From Stenopsyche tienmushanensis (Eukaryota; Arthropoda; Insecta; Trichoptera; Stenopsychidae), in NCBI GenBank assembly GCA_008973525.1, contig WACJ01000097.1:62001-126000 (forward strand): a stretch of DNA of 64,000 nt, read 5' to 3'. The position numbers and the translations under genes were made by a program. This document shows positions 1 to 10,330 of this stretch, in pieces; position 1 is the stretch's first letter, and every line of letters begins with the position of its first letter. Below the pieces are notes generated by a model. That model was not told the DNA's origin and made no database searches. It saw only the letters and a program-made list of their open reading frames with translations.

Positions 1-345
1 AACTTTATTATGTAAAATATTCCAAACTTAACGAAAAATAAAAGCATTATTGAAAAACTTTGAGGTAACTTCAATGAAGAAACGTCAAATGTTTCCTTCG
101 TAGTGCAAATTTATAACCTTTTGATTTACACTGGCTTGGCTCACAAAAGTGCTAATTAAAAAACTTTTAGTTTTTTCCTAGTTGTTTGTTTGTTTTTTAT
201 TACATGCTTAAACTGTGTTAATTACGTTGGTATTATTTTTTTTATTTATCCAGATATGCTGATGAACGATAGGAAAATTTAAAAATACTGATTTATCTTC
301 ATCATAAAATTAGCTAGATATTACAAGAATTATCTAGAAATAATG
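1..345. other. AT-rich stretch without a gene
   Basis: The stretch is AT-rich with homopolymer runs. I see no coding frame, terminal repeat or match to the repeat families found elsewhere in the window. Confidence 0.5.
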
Positions 346-346
346 G

Positions 347-372
347 TTATAAGGGGGATCCTGACGGTCAGT
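347..372 (+). mobile_element. tip of an M1-family mariner
   Basis: The 26 bases resemble the subterminal part of the M1 mariner family, which recurs inverted at 33320-33345, 35670-35695 and 46575-46600. Only the tip is present and it abuts the S-family LTR fragment at 402. Confidence 0.35.
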
Positions 373-401
373 TTTTTTAAAATTTTGTTTTTTTTTATTT
401 A

Positions 402-712
402 TTTTAACAGCGCCATCTCTGATGGCCCTGCGGAGACATTGCATCTGCATATTCACCGATCGCTTCTTGCGCGTGCACCGTTGCCGGTGGGGTAGTGATG
501 CGCAGGAGGCGAGAATCGGGAGAGTCGTCGGTTAGCCTTGGCTGCGGGAGGTCGTCCTTCCTGCAGCCAGATCTCTTTCTCTCTCTATTTTTCTCGTGTG
601 GAATAAATAGCTATTTAGAGGAGAGAGTCTTTCTATTTGGCGCCCGTCTATTCCCATCTATTCGTCAAATTACCCAAACAATGCCGTCACCCGCACCAAT
701 CATTCCTTCCTT
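402..712 (+). mobile_element. S-family LTR fragment
   Basis: This matches the S family whose complete member is the solo LTR at 59874-60305. It begins at the shared segment with the 'cagcgccatctct' motif, carries the palindrome centred on GACGTC, a CT-rich tract, a shared AATAAA and the conserved segment near 635-660. Both ends are truncated. The frame that crosses it codes for nothing recognisable. Confidence 0.7.
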
Positions 713-843
713 CAGAATTCATCTGTTATGATTTTTTGGGAGCACTCAAGCGCTTCTTACTACAAATTCTATATCTAATTAATATTTTTGACGATAATAT
801 GACTTTCTTGATTTGATCAAGGACCATATCATCAAAGTAAGAT

Positions 844-1135
844 TATAAGGGCTTCTGAGGCCGGTTTTTTTTTGTTGTTTTATAGTTGACACACTTGATA
901 TATATGGATTCTAACGATCAATTTGTTTGGTTCCACTTGTTTCATCGGCCATTTTTTTTAGTCATAGTAAATTCTTCCGATGGAGAGGTCGCCGCGCGCT
1001 TCTGCCATATCCATGCGAGATCCGTGCAGTCCGTTTTTTGACTTTTGTAGAACAATATCATTGCGAATATCCATCGGAAGTCAGTGGAAGTTTATGATAG
1101 TGATATGATGAGTACATAACGTGTTACGCGTTAAA
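844..1135 (+). pseudogene. M1 mariner, 5' end and start of transposase (broken)
   Basis: It starts at TA with the M1 end 'taagggcttctgaggccgg' and runs into a decayed transposase N-terminus. Forward translation gives EIRAVRFLTF near 1010-1045, which resembles the first helix of mariner DNA-binding domains, then loses frame with several stops near 1095-1115. The same order recurs at 46262, 60388 and 62165. No catalytic region follows. Confidence 0.6.
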
Positions 1136-2119
1136 ATGCATGCAGTATAAACTAGTTTCAACTAGTTAAAACGCACTTAAGACTATTTTTTCAATCTTGT
1201 TTTATATTTTTAAGGGTCTATTTCAAAAGTGCTTTGATATCTGTTGGATGTCAACAATTTTCTATAAAGATCTGTTAAATATATGATGATAAGATGAAAT
1301 ATTTCGGATTTGGTCGAATTCTGAGGTTCTAAAAAGGTATTGGGAGCTGAAAATATATTTTTTGAGATGGAAAGAAATAATATTCGAAAGGGAAAGTATT
1401 GCAGAGTTGATAATGCTTGGAAAATGTATTATTAAAACATAAATTCTAAGCTCTCGGACGTAAACAAAGGATAAGGAATTATTTACTTTTGCTCCTTTGT
1501 CTGATTTTTTTTCATCCTCCTTAATGTTAGGGAAGTATCAAAATATTTAAAATTGTATCCCAAGCAAAAGAAAACAGCCGAGGACATTTCCTTAATAAAA
1601 ATTAAAACTCGTTAAGAATGTTTCATTCGTTTGTGCCTCCTTCATCCCTCATCCCCATTGTACGCAGCCAAATCTTGCATCTTCCGACGTTTCCGCGGGA
1701 AACCATATCTGCCCTAGATAAGATAAAAGAAAAACAACTTCCGTTGACATTCGGTATGTTAATATTTAGTCTGCGTATCGAACAACAAATAGCGGTGAAA
1801 TATTTTCGCTGAAAATCGGGTTCAGCGTGGAACAGCTCCACACATCCCGGCGATATTAGGTCGAAATAAATTTCCATCTGCGGCAAATATCCCCAAACTA
1901 AAAAAAGGGAAACAAACATTCGACGTTTTGATGAAATTGTAAGTTGCCATATGCGATATTCGATATGAGATGTATTAAGCTATATTGAATGAAAACGAAT
2001 GCACGAAACTTGAAGCGAGTCTTTCAATCACATTTCATTTATTCCCTTCTTCCATTATTCAATATTCCATTGTGTGTTTTTTGCATTGAATAAATCTCTG
2101 CGCGTTTGATGCTTGAACA
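1136..2119. other. unique sequence, no gene recognised
   Basis: The segment 1618-1920 is less AT-rich than its surroundings and has overlapping short frames on both strands (64 codons forward, 98 reverse). Neither translation resembles a known domain. I treat them as chance frames. Confidence 0.4.
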
Positions 2120-2494
2120 AATATTTAATAAGTCAAAATGGAATCTCGCGAATGGAATCGAAGAAACATGACTTGAATTATGACAGTTATGTTGGGTAAA
2201 AACACAAATATACCGAGAGAAAAACCGCTCGTTTGAAGCCCATCCTGAACGATTTTCCATGTTTCGTCCATGGTTATGAATCGACGCCAAAATTCTGCCA
2301 AATTGCTGTGAAACATCGCCGAACACTCGATTGAAACATCCTCGCGACGCTGTTTTTCTTTCATTGTGGGCAAATGCGGCACCCATCTTGCGCACCGCTT
2401 TCACACGTTTAAAATTTCAGTCAATATGCGATGTACAGCACTTTTTGAAACACCTATCATGTCTGCTAGCCTGCGAACTTTCAATCGAGGATAG
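2120..2494 (-). pseudogene. M2-family mariner transposase fragment
   Basis: Reverse translation from 2494 gives a helix-turn-helix segment (VRRLADMIGVSKSAVHRILT), a stop, then RCARWVPHLPTMKEKQRRED, a spacer, and RRFITMDETW. That is the normal mariner order: second DNA-binding motif, linker, first catalytic Asp. The Asp codon of MDETW is at 2266-2268. After about 2240 the similarity fades, and the second and third catalytic residues are absent. The S-family fragment starts a few bases upstream at 2498. Related pieces lie at 18150-18330 (C-terminus) and 52735-53225 (N-terminal half). Confidence 0.85.
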
Positions 2495-2497
2495 ATG

Positions 2498-2762
2498 GGG
2501 GCGGACGAGCATCGATAATTCCTTTATTAAGCACGAAATAAAGATTTGGCTTCGAGAAGGATATCTTCCCGCAGCCAAGGCTACCCAATGGATATCACGA
2601 TTCCTGCTTTCTGCGCATCACCATCCAATCGGCAACGGTGCACGCTCAAGAAGCGATCGGTATCGTTCCTTCAAATGTAATATGTCCGCAACGTTACAGA
2701 AGATAGCGCTATTAAATTAACGCATTGCACCTAAAATGAGACGGAAGATATCGCCGTTATCA
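2498..2762 (-). mobile_element. S-family LTR fragment (reverse)
   Basis: The conserved S sequence is present in reverse orientation: a diverged AATAAA region near 2530, the palindrome near 2557-2585, the segment shared with 60110-60200, and the 'cacctaaaatgagacggaag' region near 2730. It is more diverged than the other copies. Confidence 0.65.
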
Positions 2763-3359
2763 TATTATTATATACTTCTATTTCTAATTATTATACTTTC
2801 AATGTATTCTTTATATTTGTTGCTAATGCGCTATTTATCCGTCCAATATAAAATTAATCGAGTATTTGGCCGAGCGCATAGACGTCCATAGAAACTGAGA
2901 GGGTGCAATTTTCGCGTCTGAATAACGTGGCGCCCCGACCACAGCGTAAATCAATCAGCTCAGCGAGCCATTTACGTTGATATACCTTCAATTAATCATT
3001 TATATTATATTTATCGCCTACATGTTAAATCTTAAATTCATGACCATTTTATAAAAATAGCTCATTGCATATTTTCAGAGAGGTGTCTTTTTATTCTTTA
3101 AATTTAAAATCTAATAATCATTATCTTTAAATGGGTATTAAAAAGTTACTATTGTGACTTTGTTTTTCTTTCTCATTCTTAAAGTTTTGAAGTGAATCTT
3201 AGACTACGAAAATAAAAATAATTATCTGCAATTTTGACTGGCATTTTATAGCAATTAGAGTGTAAAAATAAAAAGATTTAACTATAATTTTGCATATTTT
3301 AGAAAAAAATATAAACTAAATGGATTGATTCCAACCTATTTCAGTCTATATTATCTTCT
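2763..3359. other. AT-rich stretch without a gene
   Basis: A moderately GC-richer segment (2870-2960) sits in AT-rich DNA. No frame, inverted end or family match was seen. Confidence 0.4.
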
Positions 3360-3793
3360 TCTAATATATATAAAAATGAATTGAGATTTGTTCGTTCGAA
3401 ATGCGCTGCCATACCGTTCATCGGATTGCAATAAAACTTCATCCACTTATTACTAAGGATTCCGCAAGTAACATAGGCATAGTCTAATATATAAAAATTA
3501 ATGTTTGTTTGTTCGTATTTGATGCGATGCCATATCGTTCATTGGATTGCGATAAAACTTTGCCAACTTATTGTTTGAACTTTTTCAAATAATATAGATA
3601 TAGTACAATTAACTTCCAGTAGATCATATATATAAAAAATCATTGGTTGTTCATATTTATAATAAAACCAACAAAATAAAATTAATTTAATTATTTCTAT
3701 CATTGCTAATTAAATAAGATAACTCTTTCATATTTCAAACGATAATTTTAGAATTATTACTTCTGTGGAAGCAACGCGCCGGGTACCAGCTAG
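3360..3793 (+). mobile_element. non-autonomous Helitron, complete
   Basis: The element begins TCTAATATATATAAAAATG and ends with 'gcaacgcgccgggtaccag' then CTAG, followed by T. TC start, CTAG end and insertion next to T are Helitron hallmarks. It contains two or three diverged tandem versions of its own 5' end (at 3360, about 3485 and about 3630), each with the 'gccataccgttcat' core. No coding capacity. Other copies lie at 6989, 19520, 24380, 27238, 32615, 43325, 45741, 56551 and 59101. Confidence 0.85.
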
Positions 3794-4550
3794 TTTACTA
3801 TATAAATTAAATATAAATAATAATTTCAAATATGGATGTGTGTATGATGGCGCGTAAATATTTGCTTAAATTGTAAAATATGAGGGCTTCATGTTATCCC
3901 AATTTGCTTGATTTAATTAGCACAAGTATATATTAAGCTGATGGTTCCTCCCAGGATGATTGGATACTGATGATATCTATCTCCAGGCGTGTTTCATAAT
4001 TTAATGTCGTATCTTGCATATTAATTATAATGATATTTTAGCAGAAACTTGGTAATTGAGCCAATAACTTGTCATATTAGTAAATTAATTCAGAGCATTA
4101 TTCTATGCTAATTTGTAGCACCACTCCTGATTGTATGCAGAAGACTCGAATCGCGCCGACAGAGACAAATATTTACTGGACAAATATTTTATTCTGGAAG
4201 AAGGCTCCCGGAGGAATTGAAGTGTGTTTACACATCCGAAAATGCATCCTTGACGTAAATCACACAGCACTCGAACAAATCGTCTTAGAACTAAGCAACT
4301 GTACTGATTTACGACCGAGAACCGATCGTTTGCTGTTCACACTACTTTCTGAATACTAAAATCCTTGGCAGACTTGCAAAATCAACTCGTTAGAATCCCA
4401 AACATTTATATGAATTGCTATATTATTTCCCAATATGTATTCCCATAATATGACCAAATTTTATAGGTGTAACTACTGTTTGAAATGCTCAATGCTTCAT
4501 TAAATACATTAATGGAATGCATTTAATAAAAATCACCATTTCATATCCAA
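3794..4550. other. unique sequence; one 84-codon frame
   Basis: An 84-codon forward frame at 4105-4359 has no recognisable domain and no partner exon nearby. The rest is AT-rich. I do not call a gene. Confidence 0.4.
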
Positions 4551-4577
4551 TGATTTATGTGTAGGACACATAAATCA
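4551..4577. repeat. perfect 12-bp hairpin
   Basis: TGATTTATGTGT is followed by AGG and then its exact reverse complement. This is a short perfect inverted repeat with a 3-base loop in non-coding DNA. Confidence 0.7.
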
Positions 4578-4639
4578 ACAACAACATATCTTTTATCCTC
4601 CCCTTGATTAGGCACCTCCAGATTACTGGATATTCCAGT

Positions 4640-4880
4640 TCCTCATAGGGCATGGCCAATTTAAGACTGGCTTGGGTATTCCACAATCTTGGGAGTGTGC
4701 ATCTATTCATGGACGCAGATCAGAAGCGTCAGTGGTATGAAAGGCGGACCGATTGGACACGCAAATCTTGAGGTCATTCCCTCTTCTCTCAGATAATTCA
4801 GGGCTTTTGCGTAAGTTATGGGGAGAAATACATCACCGAGGCGATGATATCTTTGATCGCAGAAGCCTGGCTTGCATCTA
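4640..4880 (-). mobile_element. C-family repeat, one arm and centre
   Basis: In reverse this matches the C family: the 'tctccccataac' centre near 4815-4835 and the 'tccaatcggtccgc' arm near 4745-4760. Copies are at 6765-6965, 16978-18118, 40885-41000 and 54770-54935. No coding capacity was seen. Confidence 0.6.
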
Positions 4881-5122
4881 TATTTAGTTAAATTATTTTA
4901 TATCTAGTTTAAATTTTATAATATAAATTATTGGTATATCTTTAGCTATCATAAATTTATTTTTTTATTTAATCTAAATAGTCTCCCTATGAAAATAAAT
5001 TCGGTTTTGTATCTTGTGCACTTTAGCGAGAGGGCTGAAATGGTTCTGAATAGTGGGATCAATATACAGCTCGGGTTAAAGGAGGGTCCCTATGTCATAT
5101 TGCATTTACCTAATTACTAATA

Positions 5123-5298
5123 CAGGATGTTTTGCACATAGACCAATAATTTTTTTTTAAAAATATAAAATTTTGGGTACTTTTTCAAAATTTAGGCAGC
5201 CCTGACACTTAAAACATAGGGTCTATGTGTAAATCGTAAAAAAACCCCTCTAAATCCCAAAAAAAAAAAAAAAATCGGTCCAAGTGTAAAACATCTTA
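5123..5298. mobile_element. small MITE with TA target duplication
   Basis: A 176-bp element has inverted ends of about 30 bp: CAGGATGTTTTGCACATAGA at the left, and a right end whose reverse complement reads TAAGATGTTTTACACTTGGA. It is flanked by TA at 5121-5122 and 5299-5300. TA duplications and this size indicate a Tc1/mariner-mobilised MITE. It encodes nothing. Confidence 0.75.
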
Positions 5299-5300
5299 TA

Positions 5301-6559
5301 TATTGGTTTTTGCGTCTTTTACAAAAACATTTAAAATAAAACATGTAACCATTCTAACTCAAACGTTAAGACTTAGAAGAGAAATGTTGATAAGCGGAGG
5401 GCTTTAAAATGTCTTAATTTACTCAGCGTGCGACACATTCATCGCCTAACTCAACGCTGTTATCCGGTCAAAGATGCACGTATCAAATGATATGCTCGGA
5501 TTTATGAAATATTATAAATATTAATAACACGCGGTCTATAGCTAAAATGTGCACCCAATCGATGCAGTAGAAAAATATCAAGCTACACTCCAATTGCAAA
5601 CAATTCAGCATCGTCGGAGCCAGGGGAATTTTAATTTTGATGCAAAATTGTGTCCGTTGTCTGGAATAAAGTCACTGGATGCATGCATTTTTGAGGCCGA
5701 GTTTCGAAACAAGTGTTCAACAAATGAAGTAGTAACGATACAGTTGTATTGAGGACACATGTAGTGGAGTCCTTGTTTGAGACATGGAGAAAATGCAGGG
5801 TAGCAATTTGGACGTTGCACACTCGTCACGTAACGAGCCGAGTTTCGTGTTTTGTGCCTAACGACTTGTGAAATGTCACGAGAGGCCAACGGTTTTCCAG
5901 TTTATTCGACAACTACCAGGCACGTCCTGATGAAGCATGCGTCCTGCCTCTAAATGACTGCCAATTGCCACTAGAAAAAAATGTTGTCGGCGGTCATCAT
6001 AAAGATCATGACCCGTTGAGCCCTTGTAAGGATTATCCTTGCGCGGCTTATTAATTTTAATCGCACCGACATGTGGCGCGTCGAGCGCTTATTGCTTAAA
6101 CGCGCATTTAATAGTGCCCATGTTAATATTGTAGTCAAACGCTTCAATTATTAAGGGATGAAATTTCTATTACAATTTATATCATTTATTTACCAAACTC
6201 GAATTTAAATACCATTACCATTCAGTATGCAAACTCAGGCAATAGCTGAAAAGGAAAAAAAATGGTGCCCATTATAAACTCTTGGACATATGAAAAGCCT
6301 TTGTTATAGTATGATAAATTGGTCTACTTTATAAAAAAAAAATTCTAAAGTTTCTGAATTACTGGAATTTACTCGCAAATATGCGATTATCCTACCATGC
6401 AGGTTAATTTAGTCAATTATTGATTCATAAATACTTAGTTGATGCGGGCGATGGCAGATGTTAGAGCGTTCTTGGCATAATTACAAGTTATTACATATGG
6501 AGCAAATTTTGTGCATTTATTATTGGCAATAAACATAAACAATTCTAAAATCTTCCCGT
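5301..6559. other. unique sequence, no gene recognised
   Basis: The segment 5400-6120 is less AT-rich and has overlapping short frames on both strands (67 codons forward 5549-5752, 94 codons reverse 5605-5889). Their translations resemble no family I know. The remainder is AT-rich. Confidence 0.4.
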
Positions 6560-6605
6560 GACTTGCTGGTCATCTACATTACACTGGTGTCAGATATGGC
6601 GGATC
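6560..6605 (+). mobile_element. LTR end with tRNA-Leu primer-binding site
   Basis: The sequence reads 'ctacattaca', one base, then TGGTGTCAG (6585-6593). An LTR ending in CA one base before a sequence complementary to the tRNA-Leu 3' end recurs at 11131, 12199, 39802, 48414 and 48881. Only this end of the element is recognisable here. Confidence 0.5.
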
Positions 6606-6764
6606 GTTAAGATGCCTTGAATTCACGGAAATGAATCCTTAAAAGGTAAAAATTAGCTCGCTTAAATCTCCAAAACTCTATATATATGTTGATATAATTT
6701 ATAAATAGGAAATAGTGATTCTAGTCTCACTAGTAACGCTATATAGTACATACAGACAGCCATA

Positions 6765-6965
6765 AATTTTGCATGAGATTTATTTCTCCCCATAACCTAC
6801 GCAAAAAGTCTTAAATGCCTCAAAATAAACGAAAAGAAGTGGCCACAATGTGTTTGTGTCCAACCGGTCCGCTTTTCAGATCGCTGATATTTCGAATGAG
6901 CGCCTCGCGATCGAACGCCATGCCCAGATAAATCCACAAAACATTGCCTACGTCTTTTACGAATG
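6765..6965 (+). mobile_element. C-family repeat, one arm and centre
   Basis: Forward copy of the C family, with the 'tttctccccataacctacgc' centre and the 'gtccaaccggtccgcttttc' arm, ending near 'ttgcctacgtc'. The Helitron at 6989 follows within 30 bp. Confidence 0.65.
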
Positions 6966-6988
6966 TTTCAATACAAATTTATTTGTCT

Positions 6989-7240
6989 TCTAATATATAA
7001 AAATGAATTGGGTTTTGTTCATGTGAAATGCGCTGCCATATCGTTCATCGGATTACAATAAAACTTCGTTCACTTATTGTTAAGAATTCCGCGAGTAATA
7101 TAGACATAGTCAAATATACAAAAATTAAAATTTGTTTGTTCGTATTTTATGCGCTTCCATACCGTTCATTCGATTGCGATAAAACTTTGTCAACTTATTG
7201 TTTGCATTTTTTTAAATGATATAGGTATATAGTTATCGAG
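6989..7240 (+). mobile_element. Helitron 5' portion, 3' truncated
   Basis: It begins TCTAATATATAAAAATG and carries two tandem versions of the 'gccatatcgttcatcggatt' core, like the copy at 3360. The 'gcaacgcgcc...ctag' terminus is missing. Confidence 0.75.
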
Positions 7241-7381
7241 CAATTTTTTTAAAAAATATATTTATTCATCAGTAATAAATTTCGATTTTAAATTCTTATA
7301 TGGTTGGTTGACTGATTTAGAGAGTAAAAATATCTTTTTGCATCATGCTTTCGGCTGAGTGCTAATTTTTAAAATATTTAT

Positions 7382-7445
7382 TTAACCCTTTGATGAGTAT
7401 GCACTCATATGTCCGATGAGTTTTGCTGTCTGGGCGTATAAAATT
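7382..7445 (+). mobile_element. P-family terminus at a TTAA
   Basis: TTAA is followed directly by CCCTTTGATGAGTATGCACT. Related ends occur at about 8998, 9888, 29830, 51780, 57165 and 61866. TTAA next to CCC is the arrangement of piggyBac-type ends, but no matching second end or transposase was found, so the class is an inference. Confidence 0.4.
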
Positions 7446-7489
7446 TACAATGAAAAATTCATGTCTATCAACTAATAAACGCAAAAGGC

Positions 7490-7800
7490 TATGAGTGAAC
7501 AAAGGACAAAGGTTCGAATTGTTTTGTGGGATTTTAAAGGGATCATTAATTTTGAATTGCTACCAAATAATGAATTGATTATATCAAATGTGTATTGGTC
7601 AATAATTAGAGACTTGGTTGTCTTTAATATAAAGACAACCAAGTCTTCTTGCACCACGACAACGCTTGATTGTATTCAGTGAAAAGTATCATTAAAAAAA
7701 TATTAAGGACTTTGAATGGGAGTTAATATTGAATCCATGTTATTCTCCTGATCTAGTCCCTTTGGATTTAATATAATAAAACATAAATAAAATGAATTTT
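7490..7800 (+). pseudogene. M3-family mariner transposase fragment
   Basis: The forward frame from 7524 gives VLWDFKGIINFELLPNNELI, the conserved stretch between the first and second catalytic residues of mariner transposases. After a palindrome (7610-7646) comes LHHDNA (second Asp) and a stop. Another frame near 7710-7765 gives WELILNPCYSPDLVPLDLI, the region of the third catalytic Asp. The N-terminal half is missing, and the palindrome replaces the normal segment before HHDN. It is not functional. Confidence 0.85.
7610..7646. repeat. perfect 17-bp palindrome inside a mariner relic
   Basis: AGACTTGGTTGTCTTTA, a 3-base loop ATA, then its exact reverse complement. It lies within the M3 transposase relic where coding sequence would be expected, so it marks a rearrangement of that copy. 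Confidence 0.85.
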
Positions 7801-8939
7801 CTGTATAAAAATGGCTTTTACTAGACAATATATTTGTTTGTTATCTAGCCCATATTCAATTTTTGGAAGATAGTGGCTCGTATGACAATTACCCCCGCCC
7901 AGATCGATAGTAACTGAAACAGATTAAATATATTCAGGATGGTGTAATCCATGCTTTATCCATCATTCATGCTCCATCGACTTTCAATACAGGACCCAAG
8001 TAAATAGATAGCATTTAGGAATTGCGTAATCCGGATCACATCCGCTGAATGCGACATCTTCCCATATTTCCATCGATCCGCTTTTATCCAGAATTAAATA
8101 CACAAAACGACCAAGGAACGTCATTATTGTGTGTGCATACATTTTCCTGGAACATCGAGCTTGTGCCACGTTGTAGAAATAATTAATCGATGTTATGCAA
8201 CGATGTTTCGCGCTTTTAATTGGATACGCGGGCATAACGAACGTTTTAATGGAAAACGTCTTTCATGTTATTTAAAATTCGACGCCTCGTTATTTTCCAC
8301 AGCGAAGGAATAACATCGACGGAATTGCCGTCCGAAAATGATATTTTCATCGTGTGATATTTCGGAATTGGGGTTATCATCTTGGTTACATTTATGGGAT
8401 TCCCCAGCGGCTCAAGAGACTCGCGAGTGATCGACTGAGATTCGCAATGGTGTCGGTATTTCTGGCAGAATATGAGGAAATTCAGCAGAACTCAAATAGA
8501 CATCATTAATTTCGATTGCTTCGCAAACCAATTAAACCTCTTAAACAAGTTTCTGCAGGGGTAAACTTCTAGATTGCTATGAAAAGCGCCCCTATAAATT
8601 AAATCATCAAACTTATATATTAAAGAAACGATCGATCACAGCATAATTCTGCTAAAATGAATATGCATCGATATAAATAACGCATAATTTGGCCTTTTAT
8701 ATATGAACATAATGCTCTATGTTTCGGGATGGCTCTTTGTATTATTAACATGGACCTCGTTGCTCCAGGGCTGAAAGAGTTCAAAGTGTCTTACACAAAG
8801 TTTAACAATTCCGAACGACTATTTTGGTGCGTCAAAATTAAGTCGAGTGAAAACAACAATATAAGAAGGATGCAGAGAAACTAGGTCAAACATTATGATC
8901 CTTGAACAAAGCAGAAATTCGACGAAAGGCGAAAAACGA
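7801..8939. other. unique sequence, no gene recognised
   Basis: The segment 7980-8480 is less AT-rich and has short frames on both strands (83 codons reverse, 60 forward), none recognisable. No terminal repeats or family matches were seen. Confidence 0.4.
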
Positions 8940-9065
8940 GCCAAAACTGTATGAAATATAATATAAAATAATTGAGTGAGAATGATTAGGATTATTTATT
9001 TCGTTGATGAGTAATCACGCATATGTGCGTTCGGACTCGAGTGATACATATGCTCAAAATTTTTT
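8940..9065 (+). mobile_element. P-family fragment, first of a near-duplicate pair
   Basis: This closely matches 9815-9950: 'ctgtatgaaatat', 'aggattatt', then 'cgttgatgagtaatcacgca' and 'gtgcgttcgg'. The pogo-like MITE at 9130 and a transposase fragment lie between the two. Confidence 0.55.
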
Positions 9066-9129
9066 AGCTTACAGTGACCATGTTGTTAAAGCAATGCTTA
9101 TTAAATACACTGTAAAATATTAAGAAGTA

Positions 9130-9689
9130 CACTCAAACCTCATTTTGTGCGATTTCAAAGTTATGCGGTTTTTTTAAAAGCAGTTTTTTTATTTCACAAA
9201 GAGTACGCATCGAAATATTTTGCATTAAATAGGAAAGAAAACATCAACACTAACCGAAATTTGGAAAAAACTTTTAAAAATACATTATCCAAAGAAATTT
9301 TGGAAATTCCGGCCAAAAATGACTTGACTGATTTTTTTTTTACAGTCACCATTTTGTGATTTTTTTAGTTAAGGACTGTAGTGACATCTTTACTAATTGT
9401 ATATTATATTGTTGAAAAGAAAAAAATCTACAAAGAACAATATTTGTTAGTTAAACTAATAATTATTTCTCTAGTTAACGTCATTAATTTATATATAATG
9501 TTGCCTTATTGTTTTTCAGATTTTTATTAACTTTTTTGTGCGATTTTGCATATATTTTATACAGTTGTTTCGAAGTTATGCGGTTTTTAAAATCCATGGA
9601 ACGCATCTTTACTTTTTCTATGTAAGTCAAAGCTTTTTTTGTGCGATTTTCCGCAGAACGTATCTACCGCACAAAAAAATATTTAAGTG
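9130..9689. mobile_element. pogo-like MITE with TA target duplication
   Basis: A 560-bp element has imperfect inverted ends: left CACTCAAACCTCATTTTGTG, right (reverse complement) CACTTAAATATTTTTTTGTG. It is flanked by TA at 9128-9129 and 9690-9691. The 'ttatgcggtttt' and 'tttgtgcgatttt' motifs recur inside near each end. The end sequence resembles pogo/Tigger-type elements. Its 70- and 88-codon frames are not transposase. Confidence 0.8.
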
Positions 9690-9749
9690 TAAATGGAAAA
9701 TTATTATGGAAGAATATGCCGCTGAAAAATGTGTGCAAATCATCAATTT

Positions 9750-9806
9750 TTTGGGTTTTCCCCAAAAAAAATTAGCTTTAGTGACGAGGCCCATTTTTGG
9801 ATAAAT
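9750..9806 (+). pseudogene. M5-family Tc1/mariner-type transposase scrap
   Basis: The frame 'SFSDEAHFWIN' just before a stop at 9802 matches the SDEAHF catalytic-Asp motif of one Tc1/mariner-type lineage. Related pieces are at 45989-46055 and 48445-48800. About 15 codons can be recognised. Confidence 0.6.
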
Positions 9807-9814
9807 TAATATGC

Positions 9815-10330
9815 ATGAGGATAGTCAAGACTGTATGAAATATGGTATAAAATTATTTAGTGACAACGCTTAGGATTATTCAACACGTTGATGAGTAATC
9901 ACGCATATATGCGTTCGGGCTCGAGTGATGCAAAAAGAGTATTCTCGAACATCAAATGCGGCGTATAAATAGCTGAAAGCCACATAAATCAATTGTATAC
10001 TTAAAATGAATGAATATCGTCTGCTATCAACAGTGTTAAGGTTCATTTATTGATATACAAGCTTGACTCAAGCTGTGCGATTACATCAATATTGAGAAAG
10101 AAAAGGGGAGACCCTATGAATTTCTGGAAGTGAAACTTAAATATATATATATATATATGGGGTAGAGTAAATTGGCTTCAACGTCACAAAAAGTGAAACC
10201 CTTAGCTATGACAGTATTGTTTATGTTTATGCAAAAAAATGGACGAATATTGTGTGCTATCAATGGTGTTAAGGTTCATTTATTGATAGTATACGAGCTT
10301 GAATCACGCTGCGCGGTCCTGAAAATAAGT
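9815..10330 (+). mobile_element. P-family copy with TATA-like motif and repeated tail
   Basis: After the 'cgttgatgagtaatcacgca' end it contains 'gcggcgtataaatagc', then the tail 'gctatcaacagtgttaaggt' near 10023-10040. A second version of the tail lies at 10245-10330. An (AT)n run at 10141-10158 separates them. Class uncertain: a piggyBac-like MITE or an LTR-like unit. Confidence 0.5.

Noticed and set aside
402..712. S family as a tRNA-derived SINE
   Set aside because: No internal pol III A/B boxes or 3' tail were seen. TG...CA ends, AATAAA and attachment to a tRNA-Leu primer site at 12192-12266 indicate LTRs.
1623..1919. 98-codon reverse frame as a small gene
   Set aside because: It overlaps a forward frame of similar length and has no recognisable features.
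4105..4359. 84-codon forward frame as a gene
   Set aside because: No recognisable domain, no supporting promoter or neighbouring exon, and the surrounding DNA is ordinary AT-rich sequence.
10141..10160. (AT)n run as a regulatory element
   Set aside because: It is a short simple repeat between P-family segments, without any other support.
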